Under the pieces are notes generated by a model. The model worked only from the letters and a program-made list of their open reading frames with translations, was not told where the DNA came from and did not search any database. A stretch of DNA of 64,000 nucleotides from NCBI GenBank assembly GCA_019638495.1, contig JAHBTQ010000009.1, forward strand, positions 62,001 through 126,000, in the 5' to 3' direction. The stretch is from Taibaiella sp. Its GTDB lineage: Bacteria; Bacteroidota; Bacteroidia; Chitinophagales; Chitinophagaceae. Shown in pieces: positions 9,172-19,400 of this stretch (positions within the stretch are counted from its first letter, which is position 1; each line of letters starts with the position of its first letter). Both the position numbers and the translations under genes were made by a program.

Positions 9172-10326
9172 ATGTTCGAACACAACTCCATTAATCTCGA
9201 TTTACTCAGGCAACGCGCCTTTAATTTACGCTGGGCCACCGTTCCGGAAGGTGTAATTCCACTAACCGCGGCCGATCCGGATTTTCCCTGCGCACCTCAA
9301 ATCGCTGAAGCCATAAATTCCTACGTCTCAGGACGGTACTTATGCTACGGTCCGCCAACGGGTCTGCCGCTGTTCAAAAATGCTATGGCCCAATGGTTCA
9401 GGGAAAAACGGAGCATACCCGCCGATCCCGATCTGCTTTTTCCTGTGGACAGCGCAGCATCAGGCATTTACATCACTTGTCGTGCTTTTTTGCAGCCCGG
9501 CGATGAAGCGATCATTTTTGACCCGGTCGATTTCCTGTTTCGCTACTCTGTAGAGGCTGTAGGTGCTGCAGCCGTTCCCTTTGCTATTCCGCAAGGCGAA
9601 CCATCAGTAGACTTTGACGGTCTTGAAAAACTCATCACGGCAAAAACGCGCATGCTTTGCATTTGTAACCCCCTGAACCCAACCGGCAAGGTATTTACAA
9701 AAGCAGAACTGAAGCAGTTTGCTGCAATAGCACATAAACATGACCTGGTTATTCTCTCTGACGAGATATGGAGCGATATAGTCTACGCCCCTCATACATA
9801 CACCAGCATAGCGTCGCTGGATGAAGAAACACACAAGCGAACAATAACCGTAACAGGTTTCAGCAAGTCTTACGGACTGGCCGGCCTGCGTATTGGAACA
9901 CTGGAAGCAGGCACAAAAGCATACTTCGATCGTTTGCTGGACGCATCGCTGCACACCTCCACAATTCACGGGGCTAATACCATCGGCCAGGTGGCCGCTG
10001 CAACAGCACTGACTCAATGCCAGGACTGGCTGCAGCAGTTTGTCGCTCACCTCACCCGCATGCGCGATCTTTGTGTGGCGGGTCTCAACGACCTGGAAGG
10101 AGTGCGTTGCAAAGCACCGGAGGGCTGCTACGTAGCCTTTGCTGACATCACGGGCACAGGCAGGACCAGCAAAGAGATCGCCGACTTTTTTATGCTGGAA
10201 AAGAAGGTAGCCGTGGTGCCGGGGCTCAGGCAGTGGTTTGGCGATGGGGCCGAAGGTTACATCAGGCTCAGTTTTGCTACTTCAGAAGCTATTCTGGGCG
10301 ATGCTTTGTCTCGCTTAAAAAAATAG
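9172..10326 (+). CDS. PLP-dependent aminotransferase/C-S lyase, MalY/PatB type
   Basis: 384 residues, fold-type I PLP enzyme. Recognisable elements: NPLNPTGKVF (substrate/PLP Asn), LSDEIWSDIVY (PLP pyridine Asp and Tyr) and FSKSYGLAGLRIG with the Schiff-base Lys near residue 232; the C-terminal Arg is in YIRLSFAT. The SDEIWSDIVY and GLAGLRIG forms and the short N-terminus place it nearest the MalY/PatB cystathionine beta-lyase branch, but class I aminotransferases of that branch also transaminate, so the reaction is open. It starts 23 bp after the response regulator stop and could be read through from that operon, although no functional link is evident. Confidence 0.85.
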   Translation: MFEHNSINLDLLRQRAFNLRWATVPEGVIPLTAADPDFPCAPQIAEAINSYVSGRYLCYGPPTGLPLFKNAMAQWFREKRSIPADPDLLFPVDSAASGIYITCRAFLQPGDEAIIFDPVDFLFRYSVEAVGAAAVPFAIPQGEPSVDFDGLEKLITAKTRMLCICNPLNPTGKVFTKAELKQFAAIAHKHDLVILSDEIWSDIVYAPHTYTSIASLDEETHKRTITVTGFSKSYGLAGLRIGTLEAGTKAYFDRLLDASLHTSTIHGANTIGQVAAATALTQCQDWLQQFVAHLTRMRDLCVAGLNDLEGVRCKAPEGCYVAFADITGTGRTSKEIADFFMLEKKVAVVPGLRQWFGDGAEGYIRLSFATSEAILGDALSRLKK

Positions 10327-10421
10327 TAATCTCTTGTTACTATTTTGTATCATTGAATGCATAATTTTACACGTAGAGATTTGAAGACCAATAACAAGTC
10401 GTAAACAGATAATATTTTTGG

Positions 10422-12359
10422 ATGAAAGTAGTCGTAATAGGGGGGGGTATTGCGGGCTTATCACTTGGAATTTTCCTTGAGAAGAAGAATATAGAAGTTG
10501 TTATCTGCGAGCGTTTTGTCGGCGCCCCCACCCGTGGTCATGCCTTCCTGATGCATGAAGACGGTATTGCACCTCTGAAAAACCTGAATCCAAAGAATAA
10601 GATCATCCTTCCATCTCAGCGTGTTAATGAGTTTATTCTCAAGCGCCCTGATGACAGGGAAGTGAAAGACCTGCGACTGAGCCAGTGGCATTGTATCAAA
10701 CGGTCAGATCTTATTGGCTTCCAACTTTCGCTAATACCATCCGTTCATCTTAAGGAAGGTAGGACGTTCTCTCATTTCATTATCAAGAACAATAAAGCTA
10801 TCGCCGCGGTCTTCGAAAACGGAGACGTTGAGTATGGCGATGTATTTGTGGGTGCAGATGGTGCCAATTCAAAGGTGCGCCAGATTCTCTTTGACGATGT
10901 CACTTTTACACCTGTACAGGTAAAGGAGATCGTAGGGATCGTCACCAACAAGGAGATCGCATCGTCTTATCCGGCTGTGTTTACCAAGTTCCAGGACCGC
11001 ACAAACGGCCGGGCATTTGGCTTCATACCTACTTCAGACAGGGAACTTGTCTGGTTCATGCAGTACGATCCGTCTATTGCAGATATTACCGGCACAACCC
11101 CTGATGCGCTGCGATCCTTTTGCTTTAAATTCATGTATGACTTCCCTGAGGTCGTACACGACATACTCAGGTCAAACGACTTCTCTACCAGCTATATCTG
11201 GGAAACGAAGGACTTCGACCTCTTACCCTCATTTCACAAACAAAACGTCGCACTCATTGGCGATGCGGCACACCTGGCTCTTCCGTTTACCAGTGCCGGC
11301 ACTACAAACGCTATTGTGGATGCAGAAACGCTCGCCGAATGTCTCGTTGAGTCAAATAACGTGGAGATCGCTTTCGCCAAGTACTACGCCAAACGTGCAC
11401 AGGAGGTGTCGGAGCACCTGATGAAAGGACGGGAGCTTAAGAAGCAATTCCTCGACCCCTCATCACATGCCGATGATGATATTCCCGTACCGCTAACCAT
11501 TGGCGCACCCATACACTTCAAAAAAGCTAAGGGAAACAAAGCAATTCAGGTACTTTACTTCACAGACCCCATCTGCTCTACATGCTGGATCATTCAGCCT
11601 ACACTACGCAAACTAAAGCTTGAGTATGACGAATACATCAACATTGAGTATTGCATGGGAGGACTGCTGCCATCCTGGGAACAGTATAACGGCAGTAAGA
11701 TCACCAAGCCCGTGGATGCCGCAAAACACTGGGAAGAAGTAGGGGCTCAGCACGACATGCCGCTTGATGGCGATATTTGGTATGAGGATCCGCTTTCATC
11801 GTCTTACCCACCATCCATAGCATTCAAGGCCGCCCAGATTCAGGACCCGGAAAGAGCCATCCTCTTCCTGCGCCGCATCAAGGAAATGGTATTCACGCAA
11901 AAAAAGAATATCATCAAATGGGAGCACCTTCGTCGTGCGGCATTCGATGTGGGTCTGGACTCAGCTCGGCTTTTGCGCGATTATGAAGGAAAAGCACGCG
12001 AACTGTTCAGGCAGGATCTGCTATTATCCCAGCAACTCGGTGTTAAGGGCTTCCCCACCCTGTTTTTCTCAAACGGAGACAATAAGCAATACGTAATAAG
12101 AGGCCTGCAACCATACGAGCGCTTTGAGCAGATCATACACAAGATGATTCCCGGCGTAAAGAAGGATTCATATGTGCGCACCCCCGAAGAGCTGTTCACG
12201 TATTTCCCTACTATGACCGAAAAAGAATTTGTCTACCTCGGCAATATGTCGAAAGAAGAAGCCATGATCGTACTAAACAAAATGTACAGGCAAGGCGCTA
12301 TAGACAAATACGAAAGTAAGAACGGTACCATCTGGATAAGCAGGCTAAATGCGGCTTAA
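10422..12359 (+). CDS. FAD-dependent monooxygenase fused to a DsbA/FrnE-like thioredoxin domain
   Basis: 645 residues made of two normally separate proteins. Residues ~1-375 form a PHBH/UbiH-type flavoprotein: the Rossmann motif VVVIGGGIAGLSLG at the N-terminus, a DG-type motif GDVFVGADGANSKVR (~145) and the second FAD motif VALIGDAAHLALPF (~285). Residues ~385-590 form a DsbA-family domain (FrnE/SpxH-like) with the CxxC pair in FTDPICSTCWIIQP (~390) and the cis-Pro loop GVKGFPTLFF (~550). The last ~60 residues (EEAMIVLNKMYRQGAIDKYE) resemble a small winged-helix extension. The frame is continuous, with no stop or frameshift between domains and no internal start with a promoter box. No signal peptide, so cytoplasmic. 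The substrate is unknown. Confidence 0.85.
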   Translation: MKVVVIGGGIAGLSLGIFLEKKNIEVVICERFVGAPTRGHAFLMHEDGIAPLKNLNPKNKIILPSQRVNEFILKRPDDREVKDLRLSQWHCIKRSDLIGFQLSLIPSVHLKEGRTFSHFIIKNNKAIAAVFENGDVEYGDVFVGADGANSKVRQILFDDVTFTPVQVKEIVGIVTNKEIASSYPAVFTKFQDRTNGRAFGFIPTSDRELVWFMQYDPSIADITGTTPDALRSFCFKFMYDFPEVVHDILRSNDFSTSYIWETKDFDLLPSFHKQNVALIGDAAHLALPFTSAGTTNAIVDAETLAECLVESNNVEIAFAKYYAKRAQEVSEHLMKGRELKKQFLDPSSHADDDIPVPLTIGAPIHFKKAKGNKAIQVLYFTDPICSTCWIIQPTLRKLKLEYDEYINIEYCMGGLLPSWEQYNGSKITKPVDAAKHWEEVGAQHDMPLDGDIWYEDPLSSSYPPSIAFKAAQIQDPERAILFLRRIKEMVFTQKKNIIKWEHLRRAAFDVGLDSARLLRDYEGKARELFRQDLLLSQQLGVKGFPTLFFSNGDNKQYVIRGLQPYERFEQIIHKMIPGVKKDSYVRTPEELFTYFPTMTEKEFVYLGNMSKEEAMIVLNKMYRQGAIDKYESKNGTIWISRLNAA

Positions 12360-12453
12360 CAACTAATGGCAACCTCATCATCATTAACTTGCAATTAGTT
12401 ATAGATTTTATCTTTTGCTTTCATTATATTTGTGTAAAGCGAAAGTAAGTTTT

Positions 12454-12870
12454 ATGAGACTATTCATTGCGCTGTTCGGCGCGTTCCTGGTGCTCTGCAC
12501 TACTCCTTCTTTAAGCAAGGCCACAGAAAAACAAAAGGTAAAAATAGCAGCTCTCAAAAAAGGTGGAGAAGGCATGGTACTGATGACAGTATCCTCGCCG
12601 AACGAATTTTATGTCGGTGGCAACAAACATGTCCTCTATATCTCAGGCAAGCACTTCGACCTCTACGACCAGGAAAACGAAGACGGTCGTGGTACGCTGA
12701 AATTTCATATTCCCCAGGCCGATTTCAACACACTTACAGATGGCGCAAAGGTTTATCTATCCTATGGCCTCATGGAAGTAGAAAATGAGCAGGAGTTGGA
12801 AGAGATGTGCAGCCAGAGCCTTAGCCCTTGCTGGCAGGTAGGCAAGCTCAATAAAAAGCAACTTAAATAA
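12454..12870 (+). CDS. small exported protein of unknown function
   Basis: About 138 residues from the ATG at 12454 (the open frame extends to a TTG at 12415, which I reject). MRLFIALFGAFLVLCTTPSLSKA is a signal peptide. The mature part predicts as a beta-rich domain: alternating hydrophobic strands GMVLMTVSSPNEFYVGG, KHVLYISGKHFDLY and KVYLSYGLMEVE, with two Cys near the C-terminus (MCSQSLSPCW) that may form a disulfide. A TATATTTG -7 box lies at 12425-12432, which agrees with the start chosen. No family recognised. Confidence 0.6.
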   Translation: MRLFIALFGAFLVLCTTPSLSKATEKQKVKIAALKKGGEGMVLMTVSSPNEFYVGGNKHVLYISGKHFDLYDQENEDGRGTLKFHIPQADFNTLTDGAKVYLSYGLMEVENEQELEEMCSQSLSPCWQVGKLNKKQLK

Positions 12871-12914
12871 GCCGATCCGCAACAATATTCCATAACAGCA
12901 TTTACCAACTCAAA

Positions 12915-15194
12915 ATGAAGCCTATAAAGTTCATTTACACGCTTATTCTCGTAGCATTGGCAGGCTATGCTGCCCAAGCACAAACAACGCCTGACCCGGG
13001 AATACCCGGACCATATGCGGTAACCAAGGGAGAGTACAACTTTGGCGATGCCGTGGCCAACCTGGACAGCCTCGCTACTGATGCCGAGGTACGTGCTTCG
13101 GTTCACTATCCTACCGGTCTTCCCGGCGGTCCATTTCCCGTTATAGTGTTGCTGCACGGTCGTCATTCTACATGCTACCGCACTACAGCTCCTTTTAACG
13201 CTTCACTTGCATGGCCATGCCCCGTAGGCTATGCCAGCATTGAGAGCTTCCAGGGCTATGACTACCATGCCCGTTTCATGGCCAGCCACGGATACATTGT
13301 CATTTCTATTTCCTGCAATGCTATTAATGCCGTAGACGGATCGATGTCAAATTCGGGCATGCCAGCTCGCGGTCAATTGGTACAATACCACCTGGACCTT
13401 TGGAACGCCTGGAATACCAGTGGCGGCGCACCGGCTTCACTTGGCTCTCCCACAATGTGGGTTGGCAAGGTCGACCTCTCGCGCGTTGGCACTATGGGTC
13501 ACTCACGTGGTGGAGAAGGCGTCGTATACCACGCTCTGCTGAACAGGTCCCTGGGTAGCCCTTACGGGGTCAAAGCAGTACTTACACTCGCACCGGTTGA
13601 CTTCTTCAGGAGAAAACTCAATGGCATTCCGTTGATGAACGTAGCGCCCTACTGCGATGGTGACGTATCAAACATACAGGGAGTGCACTTCTATGACGAT
13701 GTGCGATACACAGACCCAATGGATGAATCACCAAAATATAATGTGGTAATGATGGGTGGCAACCACAACTTCTACAATACCGTATGGACTCCCGGCTCTT
13801 ACATTGCAGGCACTTCAGACGACTGGGGCGCTGCAAGTACAGATCCTCATTGTGGTGCCAGCGTGCCCGGCAATGGTCGCATGGACACTACTGAACAAAA
13901 GATGGCTTACAATACCTACGCTGCAGCCTTCTTCCGCCAGCACGTAGGTGGTGAGCAGCAATTTGCCCCCATTCTTGAAACGAAAGATATCGTACCACCG
14001 GCTACATCACTTGCTACTACCAGCAACCTCTATGTGTCCTACCACCCTGGCCGCACAGAGCGTCTCGATATCAACCGCACCGATGCCACCACATCTGATG
14101 TTACAAACACCATGGGCGGTGCTGTGAACATGTCCGGACTTCTTTCTACCGGCACAGGTATCTGCGGCGGCGGTGTCACCATTCCTCTCTGCAACGTAGC
14201 CACACAGCAGGCAAAAGAACCACATCGCGGCACCACCACTGTCTCCGGTCTTGCGGCAATGGGCGTGCGCTGGAATGATACCATGGACTATTACGAAAAC
14301 GAGGTTCCATACATATACCAGGACATGACTTTTGTAGATGCTGTCCATTTCCGCGCTGCGCTACGCTACAACCAGGTACCTACCGGCACCCCACTCAACT
14401 TCACAGTTCAGTTGATCGACTCTGTAGGTAATATCGCAAGTGCGGTTGTTACAGATTACAGCAATGCATTGTACTATCCGCCCGGCACCAGCCCTTCGCT
14501 CCTGCCAAAAGTGATGTTCAATACCATTCGCGTACCCATTAGCAACTTCACGGGCATTGACAGAACAAAGGTTCGTACCGTGCGCTTCAGGTTCAACCAG
14601 GCCACCGCTACGGCAGGCTCTGTCCTTATTAGCGATATTGCGTTCGTAAACTCTAAGTGCGGTAAAGTAAACGGCTCTATAGGCTATACAGTTGCGGCCG
14701 GGGGCACCGTACAGTTCTTCGATACCGTCACTTCAAATTCAGGCGACGTAGTAACAAAGAAGTGGAAATTCGGCGACCCTGCGTCAGGCATTAATGACAG
14801 CAGCGTATCGCACAATCCTACACACATTTTCACTACACCGGGCGTCTATACCGTTTGTTTTTACACGACGGCAAAACGTGTGAATGGATGGGTTTGTGAA
14901 GACACTACCTGCACAACGGTTACTGTTACAGGCTCTACAACCAACGTTAGCGAGCTGAATGAAGCATTTGCAGTAACCATCATTCCAAACCCTGCAGCTG
15001 ACAATGTGCGCATCTTTGGTGTGCATGCGGGCGACGAGGTGAGGATAATCAACTCCATAGGCCAGGCAGTGGTTACCGCAACAGCACAGGAAGATGGCAT
15101 GAACCTACCACTTGATCTTGCAAATGGTATCTATCACGTAGTAGTCTCAAACGACCACGCACGCGTGAGCCAGAAGTTGGTGATAAGAAGATAA
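12915..15194 (+). CDS. secreted alpha/beta hydrolase with PKD domain and T9SS type A sorting domain
   Basis: 759 residues. Residues 1-22 are a signal peptide. Residues ~60-350 are an alpha/beta hydrolase (dienelactone hydrolase/chlorophyllase-like): oxyanion strand VIVLLHGRHS, nucleophile elbow GHSRGG with Ser ~197, candidate acid Asp in YCDGD (~248) and His in GGNHNF (~284). A beta-rich region follows, then a PKD domain (~610-680, KKWKFGDP ... HIFTTPGVYTV) and a ~75-residue C-terminal sorting domain starting at IIPNPAADNVRIF and ending in KLVIRR. The T9SS sends such cargo through the outer membrane, where the tail is cleaved. The substrate (ester or amide polymer) cannot be told. A strong terminator follows directly. 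Confidence 0.88.
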   Translation: MKPIKFIYTLILVALAGYAAQAQTTPDPGIPGPYAVTKGEYNFGDAVANLDSLATDAEVRASVHYPTGLPGGPFPVIVLLHGRHSTCYRTTAPFNASLAWPCPVGYASIESFQGYDYHARFMASHGYIVISISCNAINAVDGSMSNSGMPARGQLVQYHLDLWNAWNTSGGAPASLGSPTMWVGKVDLSRVGTMGHSRGGEGVVYHALLNRSLGSPYGVKAVLTLAPVDFFRRKLNGIPLMNVAPYCDGDVSNIQGVHFYDDVRYTDPMDESPKYNVVMMGGNHNFYNTVWTPGSYIAGTSDDWGAASTDPHCGASVPGNGRMDTTEQKMAYNTYAAAFFRQHVGGEQQFAPILETKDIVPPATSLATTSNLYVSYHPGRTERLDINRTDATTSDVTNTMGGAVNMSGLLSTGTGICGGGVTIPLCNVATQQAKEPHRGTTTVSGLAAMGVRWNDTMDYYENEVPYIYQDMTFVDAVHFRAALRYNQVPTGTPLNFTVQLIDSVGNIASAVVTDYSNALYYPPGTSPSLLPKVMFNTIRVPISNFTGIDRTKVRTVRFRFNQATATAGSVLISDIAFVNSKCGKVNGSIGYTVAAGGTVQFFDTVTSNSGDVVTKKWKFGDPASGINDSSVSHNPTHIFTTPGVYTVCFYTTAKRVNGWVCEDTTCTTVTVTGSTTNVSELNEAFAVTIIPNPAADNVRIFGVHAGDEVRIINSIGQAVVTATAQEDGMNLPLDLANGIYHVVVSNDHARVSQKLVIRR

Positions 15195-15217
15195 AGTTTC
15201 GATTTTCCCGATATTTG

Positions 15218-15247
15218 AAAGAGAGCTGCCCAAAGGCAGCTCTCTTT
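15218..15247 (+). terminator. rho-independent terminator after the secreted hydrolase gene
   Basis: A perfect 13-bp inverted repeat (core GAGAGCTGCC / GGCAGCTCTC at 15221-15230 and 15235-15244) with a 4-base CAAA loop, flanked by A and T runs, 24 bp after the hydrolase stop. Confidence 0.85.
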
Positions 15248-15381
15248 CTGTTAGCAATATAGAGTAATCTTACTAAAAGGGAAGCGCTACATCCGGCTCT
15301 GCAAACAAATTATCAGGGTCAAAAAGAGGCATCAACGTTCCAAGCAAAAAGAACAAATCGCTCACCGATACATGTGCGAAC

Positions 15382-15389
15382 TATATTTG
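15382..15389 (+). promoter_or_regulatory. TATATTTG -7 box upstream of a small exported protein
   Basis: Matches TAnnTTTG and ends 7 bp before the ATG at 15397. No clear TTTG lies at the -33 position. It implies a very short or absent 5' untranslated region. Confidence 0.35.
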
Positions 15390-15396
15390 CCAAGCC

Positions 15397-15993
15397 ATGA
15401 GAAGAATAATATTGCCACTGCTTTTTTGCCTCGCGTGCACACCGATTGCCGATTTCGGGCAGGTAAAGAATGTGAACAATGTGGTTTACGACACAAATTT
15501 CAAATGGACTATCACAATACCCGAGAATTTCGAAAAAGTCAGCCCTGAAGAATGGGCCAATTTGCAGCGAAAAGGACAGGCGGCCGTAGAGGAAACATAC
15601 GAGAAGAAAATTGCTAACTATTCAAAGAATATTTTCGTATTCAAGAAAGACAAAGCACATTATATCGAGGCCAACTGGCAGCCATATGACACAAAGGTCG
15701 ATGGAAATTACAAAGAGTCTCTAAAAGCAATTGTCTCTATCCTATATGAAACGTTTAGTACACAGGTACCGGGCATAAAGATTGACACAACATTCAACAC
15801 CGAAAATATTGACGGTATGCAATTCGAAGTGGCGCACATACGAATACCCATCCCTGAAACATATACACTAAGCCTGGACATGTTTAGCAGGCTTTTCGAC
15901 AATCGGGACTTCACGGTAAATATCATGTACATCGACAAAACGAAAGGAATGCAAATGCTGGATGCTCTTCGAAATTCAAAATTCAGCAAGTAA
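15397..15993 (+). CDS. exported protein of unknown function
   Basis: 198 residues. MRRIILPLLFCLACTPIADFG is a signal peptide; the LFCLAC segment could also be a lipobox-like site. The mature part begins with VVYDTNFKWTITIPENFEKVSPEEW, a pattern seen in small periplasmic proteins with a PsbP-like or Mog1-like fold (strand, then IPxGF/IPENF). That fold assignment is only an impression from the spacing. Alternating strands and helices follow to the end. Monocistronic, between a strong terminator and the convergent cold-shock gene. Confidence 0.6.
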   Translation: MRRIILPLLFCLACTPIADFGQVKNVNNVVYDTNFKWTITIPENFEKVSPEEWANLQRKGQAAVEETYEKKIANYSKNIFVFKKDKAHYIEANWQPYDTKVDGNYKESLKAIVSILYETFSTQVPGIKIDTTFNTENIDGMQFEVAHIRIPIPETYTLSLDMFSRLFDNRDFTVNIMYIDKTKGMQMLDALRNSKFSK

Positions 15994-16103
15994 TTGCTGG
16001 CCTGCATTATCGCAGCCCATCCCCCAAACACTTTTGTATTCTCCACGCTCCTTTTTGCAATTACCGAAAGTGATTCCTGTTAAACATATCGCGGCCATGA
16101 CAC

Positions 16104-16130
16104 AAAAAAAGACGTGCCTTTCGGCACGTC
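16104..16130 (-). terminator. rho-independent terminator of the cold-shock gene
   Basis: Stem GACGTGCC / GGCACGTC (16111-16118 and 16123-16130) with a TTTC loop. Read on the minus strand it is followed by seven T. It lies 28 bp past the cold-shock stop. Confidence 0.8.
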
Positions 16131-16157
16131 AGTTCGGTAAATGATATGAATTAGTTA

Positions 16158-16355
16158 TTAGCTTGGTATCACTTTTACGTTTACTGCATTTAAACCTTTC
16201 TTACCATTTTGCACTTCAAAGGTTACCCTGTCTTTTTCGCGAATCTGATCCTTAAGACCTGATACGTGAACGAAGATGTCCGGGCCTCCGTTTGCAGGCA
16301 TAATGAAACCAAATCCTTTAGTTTCATTGAAGAATTTTACTGTACCTTCTTGCAT
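16158..16355 (-). CDS. cold-shock protein, CspA family
   Basis: 65 residues, one cold-shock (OB-fold) domain of the usual length. The nucleic-acid-binding motifs are present: KGFGFI (RNP1) and DIFVHVS (RNP2). It binds single-stranded RNA/DNA and acts as an RNA chaperone in the cytoplasm. It has its own promoter and terminator, so it is a single-gene unit. The untranslated leader predicted from the promoter is only ~25 nt, so the long cold-responsive leader known from E. coli cspA is not present here. Confidence 0.95.
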   Translation of the reverse strand: MQEGTVKFFNETKGFGFIMPANGGPDIFVHVSGLKDQIREKDRVTFEVQNGKKGLNAVNVKVIPS

Positions 16356-16384
16356 TTTGAGTTGAATAAAAAATTAATAATAAG

Positions 16385-16415
16385 CAAATCTACATTTTTT
16401 TTATTGACAACCAAA
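16385..16415 (-). promoter_or_regulatory. complete Bacteroidota sigma-ABfr-type promoter of the cold-shock gene
   Basis: On the minus strand TTTG (16412-16415) is followed after exactly 19 bp by TAGATTTG (16385-16392), matching TTTG-N19-TAnnTTTG in full. The cold-shock ATG lies 30 bp downstream. Confidence 0.7.
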
Positions 16416-16453
16416 TGGGCGCCTAACAATTTTAGATGGGGCGCCCAAACGAA

Positions 16454-19400
16454 TTAATCTACCGCTAACCTTGTCACAACTTTCTCGTTACCTGCCGTCA
16501 TAGTAAGGAAATATATACCCCTTGCAACACCTGTGGGCAAGGAAAGCTGTGCTTCTATCTTGCCATTCTTTGACTGTGCTGTTGCGCTTAATACTTGTTG
16601 CCCCAGCAGATTGCTTACTACTATGAACGCTCCGTCGCTAACACCGTTTGCCTTCACTATAAATGTCCCCTTCGTTGGGTTTGGCACTACCGACATGGAC
16701 GAGATGCCTACCATATCGTTGATGCCGCTTGCCACATGTATTACGATGCCGCCACTGAGTACGGACTTAGGAGTCACACATACTTCTACGGAAGTCACCT
16801 TGCAATGCACCATCTGTCCGTCTGCAAGTTCTGTGGTAGTAAACGTGGTGTTCGTTGCACCGGGAATCAGCGTTGCATTTACGTACCACTGGTAGGTAGC
16901 AGCCGGGCCGGCATTGGGTGCAATGGCTGCAAATGTCACTGCATCGCCCGCACCAATACTCGTAGCGCTCGCGCTGATATCAACAGTATTTGTAAGTGGC
17001 GCCTGCACGGTAATGGTGATTGGAGTGCTGCTCACAGTGGCTGCACCAGAACAAGCACCTGTCGCTGTCATTTGTACAACAACCATATCGCCATTTGCAG
17101 GAGTAGTGGTAAATGTAGGTCCGGTTGCAACCGGTATACCATTTACGATCCACTGATAGGTTGCTCCGGGACCTGCACCGGCCGGCACAGCAACATACGT
17201 GATCGTTTGGCCGGTACACACCGTATCATTTGGCATTGGGTCCACACTCACAGATAGTGAACCACCAGAACCTACAGTGAAAATCACTGTGGCTGCGCTT
17301 ACGCAACCTGATGCATTCGTTACTGTGTAGCTTATCGTGGTAGTACCCGCGGCAACACCTGTTACGTCACCGGTGCTGCTTATAGTTGCAACTGCCGGAT
17401 TGCTGCTGCTCCACACACCGGATGGTGTAGTGTTGCCGAGTGTTGTAGAAGATCCCGGGCAAACTGATGTGGCACCCGTAATAGACGCCACCGCCGTAAC
17501 AGCCCCTACTGTAACGGCATGTACTGCAGTGCCACTGCCGCAACCGTTTGTAACTGTATAACTGATATCAGCCGTACCCGGTGCCACGCCGGTCACCACA
17601 CCTCCTGAGCTTACTGTAGCTACTGAAGTATTGCTGCTGCTCCATACACCGGAAGGGGTGCCATTTGTCATTGATTCAGGTGTGCCCATACATATCAGGC
17701 TGCTACCCGTGGTAGCTCCCGGTGCAGGCACAGCCAGTACTGTTACAACTGCGGTTACTGCACCGGACGCCGCTGTGTAGGTAATGGTCGAAGTACCTGC
17801 TGCAACACCGGTTACCACACCCGATGCGTTTACAGTAGCTACAGACGGTGTGCTGCTGCTCCATGTTCCAGACGGTGTAGCATCAGCCAGTGCAGTAGTA
17901 CTTGTTACACACACAGTGAATGTACCCGTGATAGGCGCAGTCACTGTGCCCGGATTCACTGTAAAATTCCTTGAGTTAATATTAAAGAAGACATTACCAC
18001 TACCCTTCACCTTAAAGCGGGCTGTTGTGCTGGTCGCCGCAGGATTCGGAACAGTGATAGAAGCTGTACCAGTATTGGGGAACGTACCTACTGTATATGG
18101 CCACGTGCGTCCGCCGTCTACCGACATAAAGATGTCTACATTTGCGGCACTCACAGGTGCCAGGTTGGTACCTACCACGTTCCACGTTACGGTCTGCGTG
18201 CTGCCACCTGTGTACACAATGCCTGTTGTGCCCTGGCTGGTTACAACAAAGCCAGCGTAGCCGTTAGCAGCTCCTGTAGAGCTTACATTCAGGTGCACCG
18301 TATCGTCTGGTATCAGCACTGCACCCATTCCGGCTGCTATGTTCCTGATTACGGTCTTGAAGGTCATGTAGCGCGCAGTATCTGCCATGCGCTCCCCGGC
18401 GTGGTTGTACACACCTATGATCACAGAGTCATTTGCAGGGAATACACGCGCATTGGTATATACCGGCTGGTAGCTGCGGAATAGGGGACCGAATACATGC
18501 GTCTGGTTCAGGCGCAGGCCGAAGTCGCCAAGATTATTCTGGTACCATCCATATGTAATTGCAGTATCGCCTCCGGAGCCGGTTGCTGTTGGGCCTGCCA
18601 GTTCAAACGGAGTCTTGTAGGGAATGTTGTAGGTCTGTATAAATCCACCAATTGTCACCGGTGGGTGCGTGGTTGGTGTAGAAGAGGCACACGTACCTTC
18701 CGACCCAGAAAGCAATGGCACTATCTGTTCCAGGCTGTTTGCACTGAAGTAAGGGGAGCTGTTACGCGCCACATTGTCCGGAGAGCAGATACCTGCATAG
18801 TCCATAATGGTAATGCCACTGGCCGGCTCATAGGCATGGGTCATAGACGCATTGCCGCTACATGATCCATCTACGTTGTTGTTGAACGTGTGACTGGAAC
18901 CGAACTGGTGCCCCATCTCATGACACACGTAGTCAATGTCAAATGCATCGCCCACAGGCACCGAAGAACCGGTAACTCCACGTGCCTTAAAAGAGTTGTT
19001 ACAAACCACACCTACACTTGCAAGTCCACCAGCACCCGTGGTGAATACATGGCCTATGTCATAGTTTGCGGAACCTATACGGGTGTCGCATTCAGTCTGG
19101 TTTTGCGTGAGACAGGAAGAGGCATTGCTGTTAATGGCATTGAACGGATCAGGACCATTAGCGCTGCCTGTAGCTGTAGGCCATATGATCAGGTTCTCAG
19201 TAGCAACAAAATTCATCTGCACAGACAACTCACGGTTATATACACCGTTCACACGGTTCATACTCGTGGTCATGGCACTAAGGCACTGGCCGATAGTAGG
19301 CGTGGGGAAACCCGTCGCAGCCTGGCAGTAAAAGTTGTTCGCAGAAAGTGCCAGATCATACCTACGGATAGGGGTTGGTGAGCTACTCGCAGTCAGTGCC

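Noticed and set aside
10413..10420. TATTTTTG as promoter of the monooxygenase-DsbA gene
   Set aside because: It ends one base before the ATG, so transcription would begin inside the coding sequence, and the Rossmann motif fixes this ATG as the start. The real promoter must lie upstream.
16595..17257. 220-codon frame opposite the metalloprotease Ig repeats
   Set aside because: It reflects repetitive codons on the other strand; there is no start context or coding bias, and the sense gene is clear.
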